In this document: in pieces, positions 1-5,268 of the stretch | How positions within the stretch are numbered: the first letter of the stretch is position 1 | Layout: each line of letters begins with the position of its first letter | Source: a bacterium | GTDB lineage: Bacteria; Patescibacteriota; Minisyncoccia; Phycocordibacterales; PALSA-1337 | Reading direction: 5' to 3' | NCBI GenBank assembly: GCA_030698965.1 | Contig: JAUYLM010000029.1 | Location: 1 to 6,902 of the forward strand | Length of the DNA: 6,902 bases | Position numbers and translations under genes: made by a program | The notes under the pieces: generated by a model | What the model was told of the DNA's origin: nothing | The model's database searches: none | The model's input: only the letters and a program-made list of their open reading frames with translations

Positions 1-560
1 GTACCGTCGACATCTGCAGTCGCGTTGAGCTGGTCCAAGCCGAGGGCTGTTCCGTAGGTGATAGGCGATGAAGGGGTCCAGGTGATGGTGGGGGTGACTT
101 TGGTGATCTCAAATGATACTTCAACAGGTTCTGCTGCATTGTAATTCGAGTCGCCTCCTTGAGACGCGCGGATGGTGCAGGTACCGGGGGCGACGAGGGT
201 GACCGAGTTTCCCGAGACGGTGCAGATGCTTGTCGTCTGGCTGGAGAAGGTGACGCCAAGACCGGATGAGGCTGTGGCACTGACAGTGAATGCTGCACTG
301 CCCATGGTCTTGTTCGCGAGAGCACCTAAGGTGATGGTTTGGTCTGTCTTAGCCGGTTCTATTACAGTCATTACAACCGTCTTGCTGGCGATATTGTAAT
401 TAGAGGTACCAGAGGGAGTAAAATTTGCAGTGATATCTCGAGTCCCTGGCTCATAGTTTGCCGTTACGTATGAAAAAGATCCGGAAACATTTGCTGACGC
501 AGAAGGAATAGAGTCACCATAATCGATAGTGAAATCAGACCAGGTAATTGTGGGAGTTGC
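1..560 (-). repeat. Alternating bacterial Ig-like repeat units A-B-A within the surface protein
   Basis: These are protein-level repeats. Unit A spans about 560-348 (residues 147-217) and unit B about 344-99 (residues 219-300). A second unit A begins at 98 and is cut by the window edge. The two A units share the opening TPTITW, then a YG turn and an alternating hydrophobic beta pattern. Unit B contains the common QTITLGALANKT opening and an SNYNAA-type end. The A units are diverged from each other in DNA, so this is not a recent perfect tandem array within the visible part. Confidence 0.7.
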
Positions 561-998
561 TTTTACCACTACTATGCTTACCGCCGAAGAACACTGCGCT
601 CCTTCGCTCGTGCAGAGGGAAAAAGAATAATTTTTGTTGTCTACCCCACCTACTGACAGCGAACCGGATAGAAATGAGCCGGTTCCTGAGCCAGCCTCCA
701 ACCAACAGAATGGCGTACCATCATCAATCGAAAGATACCAGCAATTCGATCCGCTGTAAGATCCGCTAGTGGCAGTCACGGAGCCGGAAAGCTCATATGA
801 GGAAAAAGCGGGAACAGTTCCTCCGGACGGGTCTATCGAAGCACTGACCTCCAAGACGGGATCTGACGCAGGCTCTTCCTCTGGAGGCGGAGGCTCGGAG
901 GATCCCGATGAGTCTTGTGCAAGAACCGTAACCGTTGATGCGGTGAGGAGGAGGAGCGTTATTATGAGAAGTTTGATACATTTTTCTAATTTTCTCAT
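1..998 (-). CDS. Secreted Ig-like repeat protein, 3' end beyond window (partial)
   Basis: Reading frame open from an ATG at 998 to the window edge, 332 codons visible. Residues 1-27 form a signal peptide: basic start, hydrophobic run at 9-26, and a V-L-A cleavage site before Q28. A Pro/Glu-rich linker (about 29-47) follows, then a first beta-rich domain (about 48-146) with four cysteines (C86, C98, C129, C136) that could pair outside the cell. Next come alternating Ig-like repeats: type A (147-217, starting TPTITW), type B (219-300, with QTITLGALANKT and a C259/C274 pair), and another type A (from 301, TPTITW and ITYGTAL). These resemble the MBG/bacterial Ig-like repeats of surface adhesins. 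The protein is probably exported as a cell-surface stalk or adhesin; its C-terminal anchor and any functional head are not visible. The ATG lies 6 bases after the upstream stop, with no Shine-Dalgarno and no clear promoter, so it is probably co-transcribed with the gene before it. Codon use shifts near residue 218. Confidence 0.85.
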   Translation of the reverse strand, partial: MRKLEKCIKLLIITLLLLTASTVTVLAQDSSGSSEPPPPEEEPASDPVLEVSASIDPSGGTVPAFSSYELSGSVTATSGSYSGSNCWYLSIDDGTPFCWLEAGSGTGSFLSGSLSVGGVDNKNYSFSLCTSEGAQCSSAVSIVVVKATPTITWSDFTIDYGDSIPSASANVSGSFSYVTANYEPGTRDITANFTPSGTSNYNIASKTVVMTVIEPAKTDQTITLGALANKTMGSAAFTVSATASSGLGVTFSSQTTSICTVSGNSVTLVAPGTCTIRASQGGDSNYNAAEPVEVSFEITKVTPTITWTPSSPITYGTALGLDQLNATADVDG

Positions 999-1004
999 TT
1001 TATT

Positions 1005-1349
1005 TTAATTAATAGCCATCGCCGATTCTATTCTGGAGATATCCTCCTCAGAAAACTGATATATGTAATTCTGAGTCTTGATAAGCGAAGTAATAGTCTG
1101 TTTCTCTATCTTATTAAAGGAAGCTTTTGATTCAATCTTAGCAAAGATTACTGCCTTAAAAGCCTCTACTTCCTTCTGCTGATCCTGAGTCAAAGATCCA
1201 ATGATGTTAGCTGGTATATTTGGAGGTCTTTCCAGAGAGACTTTTTGATCATCAATATTCGAATTTTTTTGGAATATAAACAAAATAACAACGAACAGGA
1301 TCCCGACAGTCAGCAAGACTATTCTTGAGATCTTAGTATCGTTACTCAT
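1005..1349 (-). CDS. Small single-pass membrane protein, C-terminal helical domain, second of a tandem pair
   Basis: I do not recognise a named family. Using the ATG at 1349 the product has 114 residues. A short polar N-terminus is followed by one hydrophobic segment (about 9-26, ILFVVILFIF), then a polar linker (27-48). The rest is a charged, probably helical region (about 50-114) with LTQDQQKEVE near 53 and SEEDISRIESAM near the end. The likely topology is an N-terminal anchor with the helical part outside. Alternative in-frame ATGs at 1358 and 1370 would overlap the upstream gene by 8 and 20 bases. I prefer 1349 because it sits one base after the upstream TAA and begins immediately before the membrane segment, but no ribosome binding site decides it. 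It is probably co-translated with the upstream paralogue. The C-terminal helices align with those of that neighbour, which suggests an old tandem duplication. Confidence 0.75.
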   Translation of the reverse strand: MSNDTKISRIVLLTVGILFVVILFIFQKNSNIDDQKVSLERPPNIPANIIGSLTQDQQKEVEAFKAVIFAKIESKASFNKIEKQTITSLIKTQNYIYQFSEEDISRIESAMAIN

Positions 1350-1350
1350 T

Positions 1351-1692
1351 TTATTCATTGTTGAGGGCATTTATAATTGCGTCCTTTTCCTCATCGCTGA
1401 GATCGTATTTTTGGGCGTTTCCAGGAGCTAGCTCCTTGGCAATATCAGTTTTCTCTTGCTCTGTAAGCGGTTTCTCGCCTGCCTTTGCGCTGTACTCAAG
1501 TATTTTTTCTTTTTTTTCCTCTGTTGTTGCAGATGCAGGTATAAAAGATGGGACTGTTGAAGTCGCCTCGGGAGATAGATCGACCGAATCAGACTTTTTT
1601 GTATTTTTATCTGAGAAGAAAATAATTACTCCGACAATAACCGCGAGAATCAGGATAAGAATGAGAAGGCCTTTATGGGACTCTTGTTTCAT
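1351..1692 (-). CDS. Small single-pass membrane protein, C-terminal helical domain, first of a tandem pair
   Basis: The product has 113 residues and no named family that I recognise. The short N-terminus MKQESHKG is followed by a strongly hydrophobic segment (9-26, rich in Ile and Leu). A Ser/Thr/Pro-rich linker (about 33-56) leads to a charged helical domain (57-113) with PLTEQEKTDIAKEL at 75-88 and LSDEEKDAIINAL at 98-110. This looks like a membrane-anchored extracytoplasmic protein. The ATG at 1692 is preceded by TCTGAC and then TGTTATAAT, so transcription should begin at or beside the start codon (leaderless). The 3' end abuts the next gene, which has the same architecture and a similar C-terminus; the two are likely paralogues expressed together. 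Confidence 0.8.
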   Translation of the reverse strand: MKQESHKGLLILILILAVIVGVIIFFSDKNTKKSDSVDLSPEATSTVPSFIPASATTEEKKEKILEYSAKAGEKPLTEQEKTDIAKELAPGNAQKYDLSDEEKDAIINALNNE

Positions 1693-1698
1693 GTCAGA

Positions 1699-1707
1699 AT
1701 TATAACA
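1699..1707 (-). promoter_or_regulatory. Extended -10 promoter of the tandem membrane-protein pair
   Basis: On the minus strand this reads TGTTATAAT, a perfect TGn-extended -10. Six bases (TCTGAC) separate it from the ATG at 1692, placing the expected start point on the start codon. No convincing -35 hexamer is seen 16-18 bases upstream. The element sits entirely in the 25-base gap after the stop of the 67-residue protein gene. Confidence 0.7.
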
Positions 1708-1717
1708 TGAATAATCT

Positions 1718-1921
1718 CTACTTGTTATCCACAGCTGAACTTATTTTATTCCAGAGGAAAGATGCGGAAGGTTTTATGTAATCCTTCCACACATCAGAAA
1801 CCATTTCTCCGGCGTAGGCGAAATTATTCCTGGTTGTCGGTGATTCTACTACTTTACGTACGTCGTATCCGTAATAACTTAAGACTAGAAGCGCTATGAC
1901 GATGATGATTATCCATTTCAT
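1718..1921 (-). CDS. 67-residue single-pass membrane protein, unknown function
   Basis: The product starts MKWIIIIVIALLVLSYYGYD, so a hydrophobic segment (3-17) occupies the N-terminus with almost no residues before it. About 50 residues follow, starting with a polar part (19-36) and ending in an aromatic-rich amphipathic stretch (W45, Y48, F55, W57) that may be helical. I cannot assign a function. The gene has its own extended -10 whose predicted start point coincides with the ATG at 1921, which argues strongly that this short frame is real. It follows the M23 peptidase gene by only 20 bases and precedes another membrane protein, so it belongs to a run of envelope proteins. The stop is TAG. 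Confidence 0.75.
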   Translation of the reverse strand: MKWIIIIVIALLVLSYYGYDVRKVVESPTTRNNFAYAGEMVSDVWKDYIKPSASFLWNKISSAVDNK

Positions 1922-1927
1922 AGCTTA

Positions 1928-1936
1928 ATTATAGCA
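1928..1936 (-). promoter_or_regulatory. Extended -10 promoter of the 67-residue membrane protein gene
   Basis: The minus strand reads TGCTATAAT, then TAAGCT, then the ATG at 1921. The six-base spacing predicts a leaderless transcript. The element lies within the 20-base gap between the M23 peptidase stop and this start codon. No recognisable -35 hexamer is present. Part of the gene's expression could still come from readthrough of the gltX and peptidase transcript, because no terminator separates them. Confidence 0.7.
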
Positions 1937-1941
1937 TTCAA

Positions 1942-3204
1942 TTACAAATACGAAAGCGGATTGAGATAAGCTTTCAAATCTGCCAAGGGTATTGTCGCAC
2001 CCTTGCAGTTTATGCTAGTATCAAACTTCCTGATCTGCACTCCCTGCGTCGCATATACTCCGAAATGAAGATGCGGACCGGTAGAATACCCTGTGTTCCC
2101 GCTATATCCTATGACTTGACCGGAAGAGACAGCATCTCCAACGGAAACTGTTTGAAGAGAAAGGTGCGCGTAGAGAGTCGACAGCCCATTCGCGTGGCGT
2201 ATCATTATCCACTTTCCATATGAAAGGCATCCGCTATAAAGATCGGTATTCGCGACTCCGGCCACGATCCCCCCGAGGCTAGCCTTTACAGGAGTTCCTA
2301 TCGAAGCCGCGAAATCTATTCCCGTATGCCCTTTTCCATTGTATATCTGCGGATTGGCGGTGGCAAAGGAAGTGTTCCCGAAGTGCTGGGTAATCCTGAT
2401 CTTGCTCAAAGGCCACGACAATACCCCTGAACCGGTTGAAGGGATTTTACTTGGATCAATGGCTATTCTCAAGGCGGATTCGTATTCCAACAGCTCCCTT
2501 TCGAACGCTTCCTTCTGCGCCTGCCTTGAAGCCAGAACTTTCTTGTAATTTGCCTCGGTATTTTTTGTCTGCGATAGAAGAGAATTTTTCTCCTTCACAG
2601 TTTCTGCCAGGATTTTTTTCTGATTTGAAAGATCCTTCTGCAGGGAAACCAGCTGGCTTTTTTTAGCTTCGGTCTTTTTCTTGTTATCCTCGAGGGAAAG
2701 CTTCACGCTTTTCAGATCATGAATACGGTCCCTGACTCCTGACTGGAGTGTATTCAGCTCATCAGCGTTGTTCCAAGCCTCGGCCAAAGTTTTTGAGCTC
2801 AACAGGGTTGTTACCAAGGAATCCGAGCTGATCTGCGATATGGCGTAGAGGGCCTGGGAAATGACTCTCTTTCCATCTACGATTCTCTGGTTCTTGTCGC
2901 CGATCTGCAGGGAGAGCTCCGTTATTTCAAGATTGGTAGCCTGGATCTTGTTTTGCGTTACAGACAGATCCGCTTCGAGTTTTTTTCGTGATAAATCCAG
3001 GGAAGAAATCGTGTTTTTCAGCGAACTAGCCTGCTTCCCGAGACCCTCGATCTCGGCCTGGTATTTTTTTATCTCTTCTTCCAGAAGTTTGATATTATTA
3101 TTTCTTTCGTCTATCTTGACCTTCAGCTCGCTAACAGACTGCGCGGCAGCGAAGGAAAAAAAGAGAAAAAATGAAAAGATTGCGATGGTCTTATATAGCT
3201 TCAT
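1942..3204 (-). CDS. Secreted coiled-coil M23 family (LytM-type) peptidoglycan endopeptidase
   Basis: The product has 420 residues. An N-terminal signal peptide (1-21) has a hydrophobic core FSFFLFFSFAAA and a likely cleavage after A21. Residues about 24-245 are a long, charged, heptad-like region broken near 110-160, as in the coiled coils of EnvC and its relatives. The C-terminal M23/LytM domain (about 260-420) carries the zinc motifs HTGID (H293, D297), the YAHLS histidine (H347) and HLH (H378, H380). All expected ligands are present, so unlike the degenerate LytM domain of EnvC it should be catalytic, cutting peptide cross-links of the wall outside the membrane. C326 and C400 could form a disulfide. 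The coiled coil may restrict activity or bind division proteins, by analogy with EnvC/FtsEX; neither partner is visible here. The ATG lies inside the 3' end of gltX (14-base overlap), with no Shine-Dalgarno, which implies co-transcription and coupled translation. Confidence 0.93.
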   Translation of the reverse strand: MKLYKTIAIFSFFLFFSFAAAQSVSELKVKIDERNNNIKLLEEEIKKYQAEIEGLGKQASSLKNTISSLDLSRKKLEADLSVTQNKIQATNLEITELSLQIGDKNQRIVDGKRVISQALYAISQISSDSLVTTLLSSKTLAEAWNNADELNTLQSGVRDRIHDLKSVKLSLEDNKKKTEAKKSQLVSLQKDLSNQKKILAETVKEKNSLLSQTKNTEANYKKVLASRQAQKEAFERELLEYESALRIAIDPSKIPSTGSGVLSWPLSKIRITQHFGNTSFATANPQIYNGKGHTGIDFAASIGTPVKASLGGIVAGVANTDLYSGCLSYGKWIMIRHANGLSTLYAHLSLQTVSVGDAVSSGQVIGYSGNTGYSTGPHLHFGVYATQGVQIRKFDTSINCKGATIPLADLKAYLNPLSYL

Positions 3205-4510
3205 AGGCTGAATCGAGTCTCTTAAGCGTTTCGTCTTTGCCGATGATCTCGGCGATTATAAAAGGATCCGGTGATTTTTCCATCCCTGACAGAGCGAAGC
3301 GCATCGGCCAGAGAATGTTTCCCCTTCCCTTTTCTTCAGCGTATGGCCATACCGCTTCTTTTATTTTCTCTTTTGTGAATTCATCTATACCGCTCAAAAT
3401 ATTTATAATTTGTTTAAGGTATTCTTTTGTATTTTTATCTTCTTTCCAATTCAGCTTTTCCTTATCATATGGCTGAACTGAATTGACGAAAGAAAGCTCG
3501 CCTTTTAGCAATTCGGGTATTTGTGCAAAGAAAGATATTTTTTCTTTTATCAATTGGGAGAGTTTCATTGCCGTAACGTATGGAACATCGGCGGGCAAAA
3601 ACGGTTTCATTGCCTCCTGGAATTTTTCCGGTTCCATCATCTCTATATACTTCTTATTGAACCAGTTTAATTTTTCTATATTGAAAATCGCTCCGCTTTT
3701 TTGGACCTTGGACAAGTCAAACTCTCTGGTCAATTCTTCCAGTAAAAATATTTCCTGCTCGGTTCCAGGATTCCAGCCGAGAAGGGCCAGATAATTGATC
3801 AAAGCCTCTGGAAGATACCCCATATCCCGATAATCGGTTACAGATACCGCTCCATGCCTTCCGGAAAGCTTAGATTTATCCGGAGCCAGTATCAGAGGCA
3901 GATGCGCGTAGATCGGCTGAGGCGCTCCGATACCTTGCTGTATGAGAATTTGCCTTGGAGTATTGGAAATGCCGTCGTCACCGCGGATGATATGAGTGAT
4001 GCCCATTTCAAAATCATCCACCACGACCGCCAAGTGATAGAGGGGGTCATCCATGTTCCTTGCGATAATAAAATCTCCCAGCTCTTCCGTATCAAAAGCA
4101 ATTTCTCCTCGGATCAGATCGGTGAATATAATTTTTGCATTTGGATTCCTGAAACGGACCACATCATTTTCTTGTCCGGCTTTTTCGCCCTCTTCAACTT
4201 TTTCTTTTGAAATGTAGGCCTTGTCATCATCGACAAGTTTCTTCAAGTATTTTTTATATAGATCCGTCCTCTCACCCTGCCTCTCTATAGTTGGATTATC
4301 CCAGGATATTCCCAGCCACTTCAGGCACTCGACCATGTTTTCTTCAAATTCCTTTTTGGAGCGGGCTTTGTCCGTGTCTTCAAATCTGAAGATCATCTTC
4401 CCTTCATTCTTCTTTGCGAAGAGGTAGTTGAAAAGAGCCGTTCTAGCGCGACCTATGTGCAAGAAGCCTGTAGGAGATGGCGGGAAGCGGGTTATGACTT
4501 CTTTTGACAT
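3191..4510 (-). CDS. gltX: Glutamyl-tRNA synthetase (GluRS), class I
   Basis: Charges tRNA-Glu with glutamate in the cytoplasm; in lineages using GatCAB it may also charge tRNA-Gln. The product has 439 residues, slightly short of the usual 460-490. The catalytic fold begins at once with RFPPSPTGFLHIGRARTAL (HIGH-type motif at H18-R21), followed by the FRFEDTD block at 41-47 and RGDDGISNTPRQ at 176-187. The KMSKS-type loop reads KLSGRHGAVSV (214-224), with glycine where lysine is usual. The C-terminal half is the helical anticodon-binding region, ending in the typical ILWPMRFALSG block (399-409). The connective region after AYIS (98-101) lacks the cysteines that bind zinc in some GluRS. I chose the ATG at 4510: the upstream in-frame GTG at 4573 would add 21 residues unlike any GluRS and would place the promoter inside the gene. 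The six-base gap from TATAAT to ATG predicts a leaderless mRNA. The 3' end overlaps the M23 peptidase gene. Confidence 0.96.
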   Translation of the reverse strand: MSKEVITRFPPSPTGFLHIGRARTALFNYLFAKKNEGKMIFRFEDTDKARSKKEFEENMVECLKWLGISWDNPTIERQGERTDLYKKYLKKLVDDDKAYISKEKVEEGEKAGQENDVVRFRNPNAKIIFTDLIRGEIAFDTEELGDFIIARNMDDPLYHLAVVVDDFEMGITHIIRGDDGISNTPRQILIQQGIGAPQPIYAHLPLILAPDKSKLSGRHGAVSVTDYRDMGYLPEALINYLALLGWNPGTEQEIFLLEELTREFDLSKVQKSGAIFNIEKLNWFNKKYIEMMEPEKFQEAMKPFLPADVPYVTAMKLSQLIKEKISFFAQIPELLKGELSFVNSVQPYDKEKLNWKEDKNTKEYLKQIINILSGIDEFTKEKIKEAVWPYAEEKGRGNILWPMRFALSGMEKSPDPFIIAEIIGKDETLKRLDSAYEAI

Positions 4511-4516
4511 ATATGC

Positions 4517-4525
4517 ATTATAGCA
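4517..4525 (-). promoter_or_regulatory. Extended -10 promoter of gltX
   Basis: The minus strand reads TGCTATAAT, then GCATAT, then the ATG at 4510. The expected transcription start is on or beside the start codon. No good -35 hexamer is present at 16-18 bases. The element should drive gltX and the overlapping M23 peptidase gene. It falls inside the frame of a possible 21-codon GTG extension, which is one reason to reject that extension. Confidence 0.75.
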
Positions 4526-4540
4526 TTTTTCGTGGTAAAA

Positions 4541-4636
4541 CCGAGAGCGAGGCAGTACATCAATTGTGAGCACTTCAGTTGACTAAAGTGCCTGGGAAAG
4601 CAGATGGTAGGAGCTGACCGCCCAACAATAATATAG
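4541..4636. other. GC-rich intergenic segment with an imperfect palindrome and hairpin potential
   Basis: Between the terminator and the gltX promoter lies a stretch with no gene. Bases 4541-4625 are about 53% G+C, higher than the AT-rich gaps elsewhere in the window. Bases 4570-4591 are a near-perfect 22-base palindrome with outer arms GCACTT and AAGTGC. A second possible hairpin closes with TGGG (4593-4596) and CCCA (4620-4623), with GCAG and CTG inside. It could be an operator, an untranslated structured RNA of either strand, or chance. I see no tRNA, T-box or SRP RNA signature. Confidence 0.3.
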
Positions 4637-4667
4637 AAAAAACTCGCAAAACTTATGTTCGGCGAGC
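4637..4667 (-). terminator. Intrinsic terminator after the DUF7282-like gene
   Basis: Read on the minus strand, stem CTCGC (4666-4662) pairs with GCGAG (4647-4643). The loop holds an inner GAAC/GTTT stem around ATAA. The hairpin is followed by TTTTTT (4642-4637). It lies about 30 bases after the TAG of the upstream gene. The plus-strand side also ends in a T-rich run (CTTTTTCTTTT), so it could terminate in both directions, although no plus-strand gene is apparent. Confidence 0.8.
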
Positions 4668-4696
4668 TTTTTCTTTTCTAAATCAAGATTGATTTA

Positions 4697-5206
4697 CTAC
4701 CCCTTCACCTCTGTCACATTCGAAGTTGCTCGGAAAACCTTCATGATTTCATTTCCCTTGCTGTCCTTCAAAGGCAAATCAGTCGCCGGGTCAAATACTT
4801 TATTTCCATTTATATCAGCATGGAGAACGGCATAGTAGATTCCTCCGTCAACAGTTCTCTCCGTAAGGTTGATTCTTCCCGGATTAATTCCCTTCTCAAA
4901 GTAAGCCGAACCGATAACCGCTCCCGGCTTTCCGTTGTCATCCTTGTGAATAACTACGAAGCCCGGATTTGCTAGCTGGACTGAAGAAACATACGCAATG
5001 TTTCCGGGATATTGATCCGCGACCACAACTCTATTGACCTCGTTCGCGTCTGCCGCAGGAGTAGATGTAGCTGATAAGTTAGTATCTGGCACATCAGAAG
5101 TATTATTGTCTCCCCTGAACATATAGTAGCCGAGGACAATGAGGATTATTATGACAATTACAGTCACCACCCACTGCCAGGCCTTGATTCCTTCATTTGG
5201 TTCCAT
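4697..5206 (-). CDS. Membrane-anchored protein with a DUF7282-like domain
   Basis: The product has 169 residues. A short N-terminus (MEPNEGIKAW) precedes one hydrophobic segment (about 12-29), then a Ser/Thr/Asp-rich linker (32-57), then a globular domain (about 58-160). The domain shows VVVADQYPGN, the core PGFVVIHKDDNGKPG (81-95), VIGSAYFEKG, and AVLHADINGNKVFDPATD (126-143). This pattern (GFVVIH, viG.S..l..G, lH.D.NGN..fD) matches my memory of DUF7282 proteins, which are frequent in haloarchaea and also occur in candidate phyla. The DINGN...D loop resembles a calcium-binding loop. The function is unknown; the domain is probably outside the cell. The gene has its own extended -10 just after the murG stop and its own terminator, so it looks monocistronic. 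No Shine-Dalgarno precedes the ATG at 5206, and the leader is very AT-rich. Confidence 0.85.
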   Translation of the reverse strand: MEPNEGIKAWQWVVTVIVIIILIVLGYYMFRGDNNTSDVPDTNLSATSTPAADANEVNRVVVADQYPGNIAYVSSVQLANPGFVVIHKDDNGKPGAVIGSAYFEKGINPGRINLTERTVDGGIYYAVLHADINGNKVFDPATDLPLKDSKGNEIMKVFRATSNVTEVKG

Positions 5207-5253
5207 ATTTTTAAAAAATTAACTTATAATTACCAATATACTTACAGACGATG

Positions 5254-5262
5254 ATTATAGCA
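5254..5262 (-). promoter_or_regulatory. Extended -10 promoter of the DUF7282-like gene
   Basis: The minus strand reads TGCTATAAT, beginning 6 bases after the murG stop codon. The expected start point near 5247 leaves an AT-rich leader of about 40 bases before the ATG at 5206, unlike the three leaderless arrangements elsewhere in the window. A weaker -10-like TATAAG occurs inside the leader. No clear -35 hexamer is seen; TGGAAC at the right distance is a poor match. Confidence 0.6.
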
Positions 5263-5268
5263 CAAGTA

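Noticed and set aside
793..981. 62-codon minus-strand frame with Arg- and Cys-rich product
   Set aside because: It lies in another frame of the Ig-like repeat protein, whose signal peptide and continuing repeats identify the true frame.
1358..1705. 115-codon plus-strand frame with a hydrophobic, Ser/Phe-rich product
   Set aside because: It is antisense to the small membrane protein at 1692-1351; its Phe and Ser richness mirrors the Lys/Glu codons of that gene, and no start signal precedes it.
3250..3260. TATAAT-like sequence on the minus strand near the 3' end of gltX as a promoter for the M23 gene
   Set aside because: It lacks the TGn extension found in the other four elements, lies within codons of gltX, and the overlap with the peptidase start already suggests coupled expression.
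3483..4210. Plus-strand frames inside gltX
   Set aside because: They lie opposite well-conserved GluRS motifs and have no family resemblance or start signals.
4511..4573. In-frame GTG extension adding 21 residues to GluRS
   Set aside because: GluRS proteins begin just before the RFPPSPTG motif, the extra residues resemble nothing in the family, and the segment contains the perfect extended -10.
4541..4636. tRNA, T-box leader or SRP RNA upstream of gltX
   Set aside because: No T-loop consensus and no cloverleaf pairing were found, no T-box sequence is present, and the GGAAGGAAGCAGCC-type SRP core is absent. A leaderless gltX mRNA also leaves no room for a cis leader.
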